Part shown: positions 12,369-25,018 of the stretch, one piece after another
Position numbering within the stretch: the first letter of the stretch is position 1
Layout: each line of letters starts with the position of its first letter
DNA from: Montifringilla adamsi
Lineage: Eukaryota; Chordata; Aves; Passeriformes; Passeridae
DNA: 64,000 bases
Reading direction: 5' to 3'
Assembly: GCA_017590115.1 (NCBI GenBank)
Contig: JAGGNK010012559.1
Coordinates: forward strand, 2,277,236 to 2,341,235
Notes under the pieces: generated by a model
What the model was told of the DNA's origin: nothing
Seen by the model: the letters and a program-made list of their open reading frames with translations, nothing else
The model's database searches: none
Made by a program: the position numbers and the translations under genes

Positions 12369-15300
12369 GTCCTTGTTTCCCAGAGGGTCCATCCCCAGCA
12401 GACAGACCAGCTGACACCCTGCAGGAGAGTGCAATCCATGGTGTGTTCTTTGCATATCACACACAGAGAAGGAAGACACAGAGCTTCTAGAAACATTCCC
12501 AAATCACAGGGATGGCAGAAATCTACCCAGAACCTGAGTGGATGAGCATGGACCTGCACAGGCAAGAGCTTTGGGGACCTTTTGGGCTGGAGAGAGTGGG
12601 TACAAACCTGAAGGTCTGTCCTCCAGCTCAGTTTTCTCCCAAAGAAACCTTCAAGTCTAACAAAGCTATCTCTCAGCTCATCCTGTTTCTTGCAAGCCAA
12701 GTGGGAGCCCAGCAGTGATTTCTCTAATGGCACTATTTTGCCATTAACTCCCCTGCAAAGAAGAGGCAAAGGATGTCTGAGAAATGTGGCTGTATGTGCG
12801 AGCAGAGCAAGTGCTGCACCCACAGCCCAAAGGAGAACTCTAGCTGCAGCAGTTCTCATTATTTGCTTTTTAGTTGTTTTATTTAGCACACATGTTCAGC
12901 TGGCAGGAAAGCTCTCCTGTTATCACAGAGTCACTTCCCTCAGTGATGAGCTCAGAAAACTTCCCATCCTCTGATCCAAACTCAAGGAAAGACTCAAATT
13001 GCCCTTCTGTCTCTTCAACTTTTCCTCAAAGGGAACTTGGTCAGTGGAAGAGTTCTGGATGGTTTCCTCACACCTCCCTGGCTCCTGTCCTACACATTTT
13101 TCCCTCTTCATGGGGAGCACAGTCAGGCTGGGATAGCCAAGACTGAAGCCCCAGCACAGGAGCCTTCTCCCCATGAGGGCTATGCTGGGGAGCAGCTTTT
13201 CTTTCTCTGTGACACCTCCCCACGTTCCCTTGTCTTAGGAAATGCAGTACTTACAATTTAGAAATATTCTGTCAACACATATCAATTTTTGCAGTTTTTC
13301 AATTAAAAAAGCTGGCACCTCCCCCTCCACACACCTCACCTGATCCCTGCTCCCATGTCAAGTCTGCTTTTTAGCTGTAAATACAATGCTGCCACTTCCA
13401 GACAAACAAAAATATCCTCCATATCCTCAAATTGGCTTAAAGATCATTTAGAGCATAATTTTAAAAAATTATGGGAAAATTAGCTTGGTGTGCTTTGCCA
13501 TCTATTCTTGAGCCTGAAAAGGTTCATTTTTGTCCAAGGGTCTCCACCCAAGACCCTTTTTCCAAGGTGACAGCTAAGGCTCAGCCCGGCATCTGCTCTG
13601 AATGATCTTCCTTGGGGACCAGAGCTTGCATGAGTACAAATTTTGTTTTCAGGTTGAGCCCTGGGGCTTCCCAAATGCAAAACCTCAGGCAAGTTCCTCT
13701 CACAATGGCATGCAACGTCAGCTGGGTGCTTCCCTCTGACTCGGGCTCTGCCTGGTGTAGGAGAACCCTGAGCACACCCATGCAAATGTGCCAAACCTTA
13801 AACTGGAGAGCAGGAGACGAGACGCGCCTGGCAGGCTGAGGAAAGGGATTTTCTGCCCTGTGTGGGGCTACACCTGGAATATGGGGAGCTGTGGCCCCCA
13901 GTTCGGAGGAAAATGAGGAAACTGGGCAGGGCCAGGTCTCAGGAGCCAGGGATTGAGGAAGAGGCTGTGTCAGCATGGTAAAGAGAAGGCTGGGGGCAAC
14001 CCAGCAGCCACATGGAAAGGGAGATCTTCATCCCACCTGGTCTCAGAATTTTTCAAACGAAGGAAGGCAGACACAGCCAGCTTGACCCAGTGCTGGGAAT
14101 AGTCCTGCTGTGGACAGTCCTGCTCCAAGTGTGAGGCTGGGCTGAAGAGCTTCAGACATCTGACACCAGCACTTGAGTGATTCTGCAAGCCTCCTTCCCT
14201 GCTCTGAACCACTCAGTGCCACTGAAAAATGGCAGAGAGGAACTCAAACAGCTGTGTCCCTCAAAATGCTGTCAGGATTTTATCAGTCTCCCAGGCTGCA
14301 ACACTGCTCAATGGGTACAAAATATTGTGGAGAAATACTGGAGAGGCAGGAAGAGGGAAAACCCTTTTTTTGTGGTGTCCACAAATGGAGCAGGCACATC
14401 TCCCCAGCCTCTGAGGGATGAAGGGCAGGGGAAAAGAATTGAGGTGCTGTCCACAACCCCAGCACAGGCTCACCTGGGCAGTGCAGCCTGAAACACCCAC
14501 AGCAGCAGCACCATGGGGCTCTGCCAATCCTCCTCCCAGCCCATTTCCCTAGAGAGAGATCCCATTCGGACACATCCCCCAGCATGGGTGGCACAGTGGG
14601 GCCCAGTGCCTGCCCTGGAGTGTGCCCACCCATCCCAGTGTGCCCAGCAGCAGGAGGGCTCCTCCACAGAGCCCAGGGGCAGCAGCTGCAGCTTCCCCTG
14701 AGAGCCCAGGTCAGCTGCTCTGGCAGCCAGGACACCACTGCAGAAACAGCTGTGCAAAGTCAGAGCTGGCAGCACTGGAAGCAGACAGAGGAGATGGGAG
14801 AGACTGCCCAGAACCTGGCTGGAGCCTTCACAGCCCCAGAGAACATATTTTTTAAGTTTTTCTAAGCCTTCTGATGTTTACATTCTTGTAACGAACTTTC
14901 TCACACACTTTATGTAAATAACTTACTGCACTTCCTGCTTTGCATTCTTTTATGGAGGAGGAGAAATTTGATGGACTGTTGGTTTGTCCAGTGTCATTGG
15001 AGAGGTGGCACTGTCCCTCTAATCCACCATCACCTTTGGAAATCTATAAATGTTGGAGTCAGAAATTAAAAGTGCTTTTTTACCTTGAGAGAGCTGCGTG
15101 TCCACATCGTGTTATTTCATGTCCTACAGTGACAAACATGCAGCAACCCCAGAGTCTGCTGAGGGTGGCCCAGGGTGGCCTGTGGATGTCTCAGCAGGTG
15201 CTTCCATCACCAGTTTGTAGGCTGGGAACAGCCACCCCTGACACATTGCCTGTTCCTGTCTGGGTGCAATGTTTCCTTGAGAGCTGTCAGAGATACCAGC

Positions 15301-15386
15301 AAGGCAAACCCTCTGCAGCCAGCCTAAAAGCCTCTCTCCAGGAGTGCCACTGTCAGAACCCAGGACATCCCTCTGGGTGCCCTGGA
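12369..15386. other. Intergenic with AT-rich CNE-like patch
   Basis: No gene is seen. Positions about 13,365-13,500 are AT-rich and contain an imperfect palindrome around AATTTTAAAAAATT flanked by CATAA and TTATG, a composition that suggests a non-coding regulatory element. The remainder is ordinary GC-moderate intergenic sequence. Confidence 0.45.
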
Positions 15387-15427
15387 TGGCTCAGAGACCC
15401 TGGCAGGGGCTCAGAGACCCTGGCAGG
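15387..15427. repeat. Two-copy 20-21 bp tandem repeat
   Basis: GGCTCAGAGACCCTGGCAGG appears twice in direct succession. It is a short local duplication just left of the LTR-like sequence. Confidence 0.85.
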
Positions 15428-15486
15428 AAGCCAAAGACACTTGGGATTTCGATCTTTAACCCATGGAGCAAATTACCAACCTCGTA

Positions 15487-15946
15487 TGAAGAGTTACAAG
15501 TCACAAAAGTTTAAGTAGCATAACAGTAGTTGTCACTGGGTGAAAAGTGGAATTTTGAAGATTTTTTACTATAAGGGTCTAGGAGGCAAGATGGAGGGAC
15601 TTGGGCGTTGTCCTGTCTTTCTTCCTTCTTCTTCCTAGCCTCCATCTTCTGGGTGATGTTAGCATTTTTGGATTGGTTTAGAGTAGTAGACAGGCTGACA
15701 TAGGCGATAGGTATTGGAAAACAATTGTAAATAAAGTACACTTAGTTTTTAGTATAAAAAAGACAACACCAGCCCAGGGGCGAGTAGTGTGCCCTTGACA
15801 GACCTGCAGACCAGACCTCTGCGGGTCTGAGAGAAAATATTTTGGATAACAGCTAATAAACAACCTTGTGTACACGAGCCGAAGAATTCCAACTTTCTTC
15901 AACCACCGGGCTGGGAAAAAAGGACTCTCGGGTCATCCCGAAAGCA
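15487..15946 (+). mobile_element. Probable solo LTR of an endogenous retrovirus (ERV-L-like)
   Basis: The stretch has LTR architecture. A U3-like region contains TTTTTGGATTGGTTTAGAGT. A TATA box (TATAAAA) lies at 15,753-15,759, a polyadenylation signal AATAAA at 15,855-15,860, and then a U5-like region ends near CCCGAAAGCA at about 15,946. From memory the U3 and R blocks resemble ERV-L-type LTRs common in songbirds. No gag, pol or env coding sequence flanks it, so it would be a solo LTR. I could not find a convincing target-site duplication, so both ends are approximate. The left end could lie anywhere between 15,480 and 15,535. Confidence 0.65.
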
Positions 15947-18050
15947 GGAAACCCGAGATGCCACCTCTGCACCACTCAAAGCAGCATCTTCTCACCCACC
16001 ACCCCCCAGCCAGACAAGGGCTGGGGCAGCCCCCAGCAGACCCTTGCTGTCAGCTCCTGAGTGCTCACCCTCCTCCTCCTGCCTGGGCTCCCAAAAAGCC
16101 CCCACGGCTTCCCACGTGCTGCTTCCTAGAAATGCTGAAATAGTCCAGCGTGGAGCAGGCAGGCCTGGCTCTGCCAGCTGGATGGAAGCAGCCAGCCCTG
16201 CCTGGGCAAGAGGGGGGCTATGGCACGGTGTGCCCCCCATCCCTGCCCCCCAGCCCGCACCCTGAGGCTGCTGCTGCCTCCTCCCCAGCGGGGAAGCAGC
16301 TTCCTCCTGACAGAGCCCACAGGAAGCACCGTGGTATTTATAGAGCCCTGAGAGCACCATGCACAAACTCGGGGAAAAACCTACACTCAGTCAAAAACAA
16401 CCTCCTGCACCCAGAGCTGCGCTGGGAGCTGGTGCCTCAGGACGTGTTGCCAGCACTCTCCTGGGCCACAGGTCCTGGAAGGAGGTTGTAGGACTTTCTT
16501 CATCATGGAGATGGGTTGTGGAGCCTTTCCAAGACTATTTCTGACCTTGTCTGCTCCTCCCTATGTGTCTCCTTCCATCTCCCATGTTTTTAGTCATGTT
16601 CCTCCCTCTTCCATCTTTCTCTTCCTTTCTCCTCACGATCTGTGTGATCAAAGCTGCTCCCACCTGGCCACATGCACTGAGCAAGGACAGCAACCACCAA
16701 AACACAGAGGACTCTGCTGCACAGGACAGGAGAACAAACCTGCTGCCCTGCATGGGATGAAGAAAAGCAGAGGAGCTGCTCATTGACATGTGTTCATCTC
16801 TCTGAGACATCTCTCTATAAGTGGCACAGAGTGCAAGAACCCTTTCCACCAGGAATTTCAAGATGTCCAACTTTGACTTTCATCTCAATTTTTTGGAAAC
16901 AAAATTTTGCATTCATTATTTTAGAGAATTCCAAGTTTCTATTTCTGTTCTGAACTAGAGATCATTTTCTGCTATCACAAACAGCAGGAAAACATTGAGA
17001 TTTCAAAATATCCACTTCAAAAGGAAACCTGGAAGTGTTTCATTCTGAAAGAGCTCTGAAACAGGTTCAATTACAGCCCTGAACTTTTCTTTCCTGAATG
17101 AATTCTGATTCATCTGGCCCAGTTCCATGACTTCTTAGTAAGTTTGTATATTCTGAGGCAACAGCAGTTCCAGAAAATTTTTCCCAGCCACTTTTGGCCC
17201 TAACATGAAGTCCACTTCCAAGGCCAGTAATGTTCATTTCCATCTGAGCTGGAGGTACCCTTGCCCTTAGCTGTGCCCTGCAGTCAGTCCTCTGAGCAGC
17301 CTGCAAGACACAATGGGTGGTGACCTTCTACATCTGGCTGCAATGACCCCACAGTGCTTTTGCTCCCCTTCTCTCAGTGCTACAGCTAGCCAAGCATGCC
17401 CAGCAAAGCTCTCCCATGGCTGGGAGAGGCACACAGCCAAGATTATCCACCTTCCACTCCAGAGGGATGCAGAGCCCAGGCTGGATGTGCTCAGAGCAGC
17501 AGGACCCTTGCAGGAGATAAAGTGCTGGCCCCTTCCCAAGGCTGTCCCTCACCAAGGAAGCTGAGAGACAGAGGTGACCCACTGCTAGCTGGCTGGACTG
17601 AACCTGGGTCTGGAAGTGCTGCTGTTACCTAAAAATCATCTCAGGGAGCCAGTGCTGCCTCAGGCACAGGAAAGTAGAGCCTTGCTACATCGCTCAGCTG
17701 AGGGCAAAGAAGTGATTTTATTCCTTATTCCACTTCCTTGTTCCTCCACTCTGAATGTGGAATTGGCTCTCCCAGCTGAGCTGGAAATGGCCAGCAGGGA
17801 GTCCACTGGAGCCATGGGCCTTCCTGAGCTGTTCCACTACAATCAGACCCATCTTTAGGGACAGGCAGGCTCTCATGTTTAACAAACCTGCTGTGGCTGA
17901 AAATTCAGTCCACCAGAAAAGTGCTCTTTGCTTGTCTCTCCTGTGTCCCAGCTCTGCAGCAGCACAGGGAGAGCAGGAAGCCCTGAGGCTTGTGCTGCTT
18001 CAGAGAAAGGAGGTGGCAGAGGACACAGCCCATCTGCACCATCTCCACTC
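15947..18050. other. Intergenic, nothing recognised
   Basis: No gene or nameable repeat. The 16,800-17,100 part is AT-richer than its neighbours but has no distinctive motif. Confidence 0.5.
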
Positions 18051-18085
18051 ATCCCATCCCATCCCATCCCATCCCATCCCACCCC
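18051..18085. repeat. (ATCCC)n microsatellite
   Basis: Six to seven perfect ATCCC units, continued by one degenerate unit (ACCCC). Confidence 0.95.
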
Positions 18086-18870
18086 ATCTGTAGTTTCAGG
18101 GGCACAAACAAGGAAATCTAGAAGGAATACACTAAACAGCATTTTACTTTACAGGCACAATCCATGAAGTATATATGAAATCTGTGCTACAGCTCCATAT
18201 TCAGGACTTTTTTTTGATTAGCAGAACCCATTGACATGGCTGCAATGAGCTGTCCGCTCCAAAATATCAGTAGGGAACATGGAAAAGATTTTTGATGAGA
18301 CAGAACTCAAACTGGCATGGATTTTGCCACTTTGCTAGTGCCTTTCCTCAAAGCTGAGCCCACAGGGACTGGCAACAAACACACCATACACCCTCCTTTA
18401 GCCTGGTGCCCTTCTCTCTGTGTGTTTGTGAAAATGTGTTGTCTGAAAATTCCTGCTTGCATCTGGGAGCTGCAGAAGATGAAGCACTGGAGAGCAGGAG
18501 CAGCTTCCCATGACCCCAGGTTGTCCTGGCAGAGTGCTGAGATGCTCCACCTTTGCCTGTAAACCATTCTCTCTCCACCCTCTCTGGGAGGCCCAAGCTG
18601 TGGCAGCATCTTGGAGATAACTTCTAACACAGGAATATTTGCACATCTCTCTCTCCTGGAGCCAGGCCCAGCTGCCTGTGGTTTGTGGCCAGCAATTACA
18701 AACGTTACAGCAGAAGACAGTATTTGTTTAACTGCTTGTGCTGTCAATGCTGCAGCTTGCAAAGCCCAGAGCTGGCAACCTGTTGGAAATCATCTTCTTG
18801 CACCAAGAGTAGGGGCTGATTTCCTGCCAGGTGGGACTCTGCCATGCTTCACTGCTCTGGAGACCAGGGG
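18086..18870. other. Intergenic, nothing recognised
   Basis: Non-coding. No splice-consistent exon, RNA gene or mobile element can be named. Confidence 0.5.
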
Positions 18871-18896
18871 GCATGGCATGGCATGGCATGGCATGC
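18871..18896. repeat. (GCATG)5 microsatellite
   Basis: Five perfect GCATG units. GCATG is also the core of RBFOX binding motifs in RNA, but no transcript is evident here. Confidence 0.93.
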
Positions 18897-20164
18897 TTTC
18901 AGCAGAAGCTTATGCACCTCGGGTCTTGCCTTGTGGAAGCCCAGGGCTCTGGGGCATCAGTCCATGAGCTCTGGCTGTGGGACAGTCCATGAGCCAGGCA
19001 GCTCCTGTCAAGGTTCATCAGTGTCAAGCCCTGACAGCAACAGCCCCCAAGATACATGACCATCTCGAAATGCAAGTAATGACAAGTTTTGGGTGGCACA
19101 GCTATCCGCACAGAGTTTTTTTTCTGCCCACAAGGAAGCTGCCTCAGGATGCTCCACATGGCAGCAAGCAGCTTGGTCCTCTCTTGGCCTGAACTGTAAA
19201 ACTACACACAATGAGTTGCAAAGGGCAGATGCTCCACTCTGGACACTCAGCACACCCTGACACAAGACACCCTGCAGACCACAGAACCTCACAGACTGGA
19301 TGTGGCATCACCTTGAGACTAGAAGGCAATTTGGATGAAGACAGGCCTGCCCTCCAGTTTCAGGTAGCTCAGCTATCCTTGCATTGTCCTATTTTAAAGT
19401 TCTTACAAGAAAAAGCACTCTCTCCAAGCAGGAAATCTTCCTTGAGTCTCACCCAAATCCTCCTTCCTGCAGCTGAAGCCTCTTAGCCATGATGCACACG
19501 AGGATCATGGTGGAAAGATCCATCACCCACCTTCTCTGTGGATTTGAAGACTTCTCCTGCCTTCCTCTGCTGTCTGTTCTCCAGGGTAAACTTCAGCACC
19601 TCCAGCTGTCAGGGCTATGCTGATGACTGCATGTCTCAAAACATTCTCCAGTCCATAAGATCCATATCTTTCCCAAAGTGCTGGAGCTTCAGGAATTCCC
19701 TTCCTGAGGGCTTCCCCATTCACAGCCATCCTGTCAGATCTGCTCCTCTGTGCCAGGACAACACTGAGCCAGAAATCCCCACACATGTTTGCAGGGTTTG
19801 AGCACTGCAGCACAGTTTGGCCCAGGTTCATACCCACAGCAGGGAAGGGGCAGCACCAGAAGCCCCAGAACAGGGCTGACCCTCCGGCCAGAGGCACAGG
19901 GTGCACTCTGAGAAAACCTTCAGCAGACATCCCTGCACTCATTTCAGCTCCTCCTATCTTGCTGATGGTTTCCTCAGCATCTGGCTGAGGTACAACACAG
20001 ATCCAGATGGAATGTTAGCCACTGGTGTTAGTACAAAGCCTAGAGCCCTGGAATGGCACAGGCTGCAGAAGCAGAGGGAATCAGAAGCTGTGTGTTTTCT
20101 GGTGCAGCAGGTGTGGCAGGTAGCTCTGCCTGTGGGCTCTTGCCAGGATGCAGGTAGGTTTTCT
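18897..20164. other. Intergenic, nothing recognised
   Basis: Non-coding sequence without recognised features. Confidence 0.5.
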
Positions 20165-20308
20165 GATGGAGCTCAGGTGTTCAAGAAGCATTTGGACAAC
20201 ACTCTCAGGCACAGGGTGGAATTCTTAGGCCTGTCCTGTGCAGGACCAGGAGTTGGACTCGATGATCCTTGTGGATCCCTTCCAGCTCAGGAGAATCTAT
20301 GATTCTAC
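20165..20308 (+). mobile_element. CR1 LINE 3' end
   Basis: The stretch shows the consecutive CR1 3' blocks GTGTTCAAGAAGCATTTGGA, a TTGGACTCGATGATCCTTGT block, a CCCTTCCAGCTCAG block and the terminal ATTCTA-type octamer repeat (ATCTATGATTCTA). It reads on the plus strand and is heavily 5'-truncated. Confidence 0.93.
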
Positions 20309-21274
20309 AAGAGTTAAGCACAGTGAGAGAGGCAGGCAGCCCCTGGCAGCCCAGCCCTTGACTGTGCAGCATTTCCATGGCCTGCTTTGCAGCCCAGTTC
20401 CACTTTCCTCTTTGTGAAAGGCTTCAGGTTTCTTTCTGTGATGGCTCAAGTTCGTTGTGAACCAAAATTGAAGCGTTGAGCTGGTCAAGCTGCTGGTTTC
20501 ATTGCTCCTCAGAATAGCAGCTCTATTTCCTAAGCCTTATTTATAAACTGCTGCTGTTTGGGGTTTTTATGACAAAGATAGTGAGCTCAGGAAATCAGCA
20601 GTGGTTTCTGTTATCTGGAGCACAGCCACACGAAAGAGGGAAGAGAGTGTCATACTCCAGGAGCCTATTCATGGAAACCAGCATCTCACTGCTCTGCCCC
20701 TGGAGAGCCAGATATTTATAATCCCTCACACTTCCTCTTCCTGCTCCTTGCTGCCACCAGCTCCAAAACCTGCTCATACTTTTCACCCCACAAAAGGACT
20801 GGCAGGGGAAGGCCACCTCTCCTCACTTCCTTCACTTCCATGTAATTCATTGCTCACACATTGCACAGAACAACACAGAACAGTTGCAGCACCTCAGGTT
20901 GACCTTCCCACCTACCAGTGTGCTTTGTCCTGGCCTTGGGAGCCCCCTCATCAACCCAGGCACACCTCACACCCTGCCCAGGCACAGCTCAGGTCCACAA
21001 AAACCCTGACATGCCCCAGACTTCTCAGGCAGCTCAGACCCAGAGCAGGAGGCTGCAGTGAGCAGCAGTGGGTGGATGGACAGCACATGGGGCTGCCCCA
21101 GGGCGGGCAGACCCCAGGGTCATGGTGGCACCCACGGGGGCTAATGCAGCTCCCCGATGCAGATTGCAAAGATAACAGGGAGACATCAGCAGGACAACCC
21201 TCCAAGGCATTCCCAAAGGTGCTTGGAAGCACAAGGAGATCTCAAGATCTCTGAGAAGTAGCGCCCAGAAACTG
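20309..21274. other. Intergenic, nothing recognised
   Basis: Non-coding. An open frame of about 217 codons spans much of it but has no recognisable domain and no gene context. Confidence 0.5.
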
Positions 21275-21400
21275 CTGCACAAACTACAATATAGAAAAGA
21301 TGTGGAGTTACTGGAGCAGACAGGGCCAAAAAATGAAGGGATTAGAGAATCTTCTATATGAGAAGAGGCTGAGATGGGACCCTTCAGGTCCAAGAGGTGT
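21275..21400 (+). mobile_element. Diverged CR1 ORF2/3' region fragment
   Basis: AAAAGATGTGGAGTTACTGG and AAGAGGCTGAGATGGGA are diverged forms of blocks found in the 3' part of CR1 ORF2 and the start of its 3' UTR. The copy lacks a tail and looks old. Confidence 0.55.
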
Positions 21401-23380
21401 CCATTCCCTGTGGCACAGAGCTGACGAGGACAGATGATCTCCTGGCCCAAGAGAGGAGCCCATGGAGGCAAAGGACAAGGCAGGGATGCCACAGTAAGGT
21501 TTGTCAAGCTGGAGAGCTCACAGCAGGCTGCCTCTGCCTGTGAGACCTGTGCTCCCAGTCCTGCACAATGAGTGTGGGCAGCCCCAGTGAGCAGGGCAGA
21601 CCTTCGCAGTGATTCAGACCTTGATCTGCAGGTTTGGAGCAGCTTTGTTCTAACACAATGCTCCGGCCAGACCACTCTGGGGTGCAGTCACAGACTTTAC
21701 CACATCCCAGGTACAATACCTTAATGCAGCTGCTCTGGGGACAACACCTGAGTAGAGAGAGAGAGCAGCAAGTGCTTTCATCTACCAGAAAAGCCACCTG
21801 TGCACAGACCCCCTCACCTGCCTTGTCCTTGTCCTCCCCTTCCCCCAGCATCACCCAGGCCAGCACACACCCAAAGCTCAGGGACCCAAATGCTGCACAG
21901 TCCAAAACATGGGCGACACCTGCCACATTCCTGAGCAGTGACACTGGGTCACAGTCACAAGCTCAAAAGCATTCCCCTGTGGCCATGGAGCAGAGGCTGT
22001 GAAACACATGCCCAAATCTAGGTGAAGCCATGGAACACATGCATCTCCACGTTGTCCCCAGGGAATAGCGATCATTCCAGGAGCGCCTGCAACGTCTGTG
22101 TGCTGTGTCACCTGCTCCCACACCTTGAGAAGGAAACTGCATTGCTCATACAACTTTGGGAAAGGGGATCTTCGCTGGGAATGTTGCAGAAACCTGTGCA
22201 GCTTGGATCAGCTACTCATGTGGGGAGAGTAGCAGCAGCTCTCTGCCCCCTTGGGCTCATTTGCAGGGCCCACATCCATGCTGGACCTTGCCAGTTCTCT
22301 TGAGTCCAAGCCCAGTCCAAATCCTCCTACCTGACAACACCCAGCTGAAAATGCCCAGAGGAGGTCCCAGACACTGGTAGGGCTGCACTGCCCTGGGCAC
22401 AGAGTGGCTCCTGCTGTTTCTCCTCCTCCTGGTTGCTCCAGCCCAGTGCTCCTCTTTGCTCAGCTCTGGGGGAGCTCAGCTCCTGAGGCACAAGGCCCTT
22501 GGAACCTTCTCATGGAGACTCCGTGAAGCACAGCTGGCAGGGCACTGCAGTGCCACCAAGGTGGAAGCTTAAAGCTGGTCCAGATTGCTCTCCAAGGTTG
22601 AGAGGGCATCACATGAGCTACAGTGGACCAGATTAATGCCACATATCTATAGCAAGAAGGAAACCTTGCTTCCCAGCCCAGGGCCCTTCTTCCCTGCTTA
22701 TCTAGAGCTCCAGCACTAGATGAGCTCCTGTGTGAGATACTGGAAGTCCCTAAAGCATCAGAAAACCACACCAGTGAGAAGGAAATTCAGCTGCCTGCAA
22801 AAATGCAGCCATGGAACACAGTTCCATGTGTTGTTTCCTTAGGACAGCAGTAACACAGCCACCTCACTCCCAGCCAGGGAAATGCTTTCACAGTGCTGCT
22901 GAAAAGTGCAGCACAACACAGCCACAGCCAGGAACGCAGGAAGAGTTGTGGTGGCACAAATCTCACCCAAAACCTCCAACTTTGTCTCAGGTGAGAGGCC
23001 TGTAATTCCATGCAGAGCTGTCCCCCGCCTTACACTGGTGTCTCCCAGGAGCTGCTGTTTTTTAATGAGGATTTTCGCATTTTCAGACCTTCAACTTTTC
23101 CCTAAATTCATTTCATGCTCTCAACTGCAGAGCCCAACTCAGACCTTGCCAAGGCCAGAACTGGCAGGTCTTGTGGTCACTGGCATCAGGAAATGAGATA
23201 CTTAAAGGATGCCAACATATGACTGGCACTGCTGGGTGCATCAGGGAGACCTCAGTGACAGGAGAATTTCAGAGTCTGGCCTTGGCCACTTCCTCACTGA
23301 GATACACAGGAGAACCCCTCGAGACAACCCCACCATGTACAACCATAGATTCAGCAGCAGAGAGAGATGGATGGGGCAAG
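21401..23380. other. Intergenic, nothing recognised
   Basis: Non-coding. No named repeat and no splice-consistent exon seen. Confidence 0.45.
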
Positions 23381-23435
23381 TGGAGGAGGGAGGGAGAGGA
23401 GGGAGGGAGAGGAGGGAGAGAGAGGAGGGAGGGAT
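23381..23435. repeat. GGGAGGGAGA-type purine-rich simple repeat
   Basis: Degenerate tandem GGGAGGGAGAGGA units, all purine on the plus strand, with runs of three G at regular spacing. Weak G-quadruplex potential. Confidence 0.9.
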
Positions 23436-24649
23436 GCTGCTCCCACCCCTCCTGCACCCCCCATACCCACAGCACCAACTCTCCCAACACCACTGTCCCT
23501 GAAGCCCGGGCAGGAGGAGCACCATGCAGAGTGTGGAACTACAAACACCTTTCACAAGCCCACAGCATGGCCGTGGCAGCAGCAGGAGGGTTTCTCTCCC
23601 CACCTGACAGTCATCTACTTTCACCAGCTTGTTCCTTACACAACAGATGCCTTCAGCAGTCAGTGTTCCCAAAAAGGGCAGTTGAGTTTTAATCCTGACA
23701 ATGGCAGCAGCAACACGAGCTGTTTTCCTAACATCACACATGCCAATAACTCCCGTGGATTTCAGTGGATACTGGCCAGCAAGTGCATTTTTGGATAGCA
23801 CACATTTTCAGTTTACTCCCAATAAATGAATAATTCACTTAAGCATCCAGACAATTTTCTTCATGTAAAAAGAAAACCTGTCCACATGAGAACCATGCTT
23901 CCTTTGGCCACGAAGCCCTTTGCTTTGGCTGATGTCCACACGTGCCCTGCAGCAGGCCAGCAGTGCTGCTCGAGCCTCTGACACGCTGCCCTGGTGACAT
24001 GACAAGATCACCAAAGCCCAGGCGGGCAGCAGCAGCAGGGCTGCTCAGTGAGATAGGCACAGCTCTGCTTCTCTCACCACAACGCCAACAGATGTTTTCT
24101 TCTGTGTTTCTAAGATCATAACCAGCTCCTGCTCCCTGTCAGCTTTTGCCGCGATAAAAAGGAGAATGGGTGACGCAAGAAGAAAATATTGTTTCTTTAT
24201 TTCTTCAAAGTAAAACAAATATTTTCATGGGACTGGTTTGCTATTAAGCAAAAGGTTACCTATCAGTGAAATCCCTGGATTAGCTGGCAGGTTTTTCTGC
24301 TTAATCTTGGCGTAAGAGAAATGTCCTGCTCCAGAAAGACGTTGTTGCAAATGAAGGAAACAATGTCCTGCCACAAGTACCTTCTCCCCAGAGCCGTCTG
24401 CATCCTCCCGAGGCTGTTCAGGCTCTGTCAAGGGCCCTTGCACCAGCCTGTTGACAGCTCTTTCCCCTCGCCATGTAACAAGCAGTTTCTCACACACAGT
24501 GACCCTGTCCTGTCCTACCCAGCCCAGTGGTGACACAGGGACCATCATCAGCCCCTAGCCTGAGCCAGGGGCCAGCAGAGCTCACCTCTGCTGCACGAGG
24601 GGGCCAGCTGGAGAGCAAAACTCAGGGCTTTTGTCCCAAAGCCCAGTGA
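23436..24649. other. Intergenic with AT-rich segment
   Basis: No gene seen. Positions about 24,130-24,240 are AT-rich and unlike the surrounding sequence, which could indicate a conserved element, but nothing specific can be shown. Confidence 0.45.
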
Positions 24650-25018
24650 AGGGTCTAGAGGAGAAGCAATGTGAGGAGCAGCTGAGGTCACTTGACTTGT
24701 TCAGCTGGACCAGAGGAGACTGAAGGCAGAGCACGCTGAGAGCTGCTCACGAGGGGCAGTGGAGGGGCTGCTCTGATCTCTGCTCTGGGACAGGGACAGC
24801 AGCCAGAGAACAGCTGAGCTGGGCCAGGGCAGCTCAGGCTGGAGATCAGGGCAAGGTTCTTCCCCCAGAGGGTGCTGGCACTGCCCAGGCTCCCCAGGGA
24901 ATGGGCACGGCCCCGAGGCTGCCAGAGCTCCAGGAGCCTTTGGCCAGCGCTGCAGGGATGCCCAGGGTGGGGTTGTTTGGAGTCCAGGAGCTGGATCAAT
25001 GATCCCTGTGGATATTCC
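24650..25018 (+). mobile_element. CR1 LINE 3' region, long fragment
   Basis: A run of CR1 3' blocks reads on the plus strand: GACCAGAGGAGACTGAAGGC, GAGGGGCAGTGGAGGGGCTG, GATCAGGGCAAGGTTCTTCC, CCAGAGGGTGCTGGCACTGC and CCAGAGCTCCAGGAGCCTTT, then the TGATCCCTGTGGAT-TTCCAGCTC end. It is followed directly by two extra copies of its own tail. Confidence 0.92.

Noticed and set aside
12212..12889. 225-codon minus-strand frame containing a poly-Lys run
   Set aside because: The Lys run is the translated poly(T) homopolymer. There is no familiar domain or exon context.
13435..13460. Similarity to a CR1 tail (AAAGATCATTTAGAG)
   Set aside because: The match is shorter than 20 bp and no other CR1 block is adjacent.
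20601..21254. 217-codon plus-strand frame
   Set aside because: It is stop-free by chance in GC-moderate DNA, with no domain, no conserved start context and no promoter.
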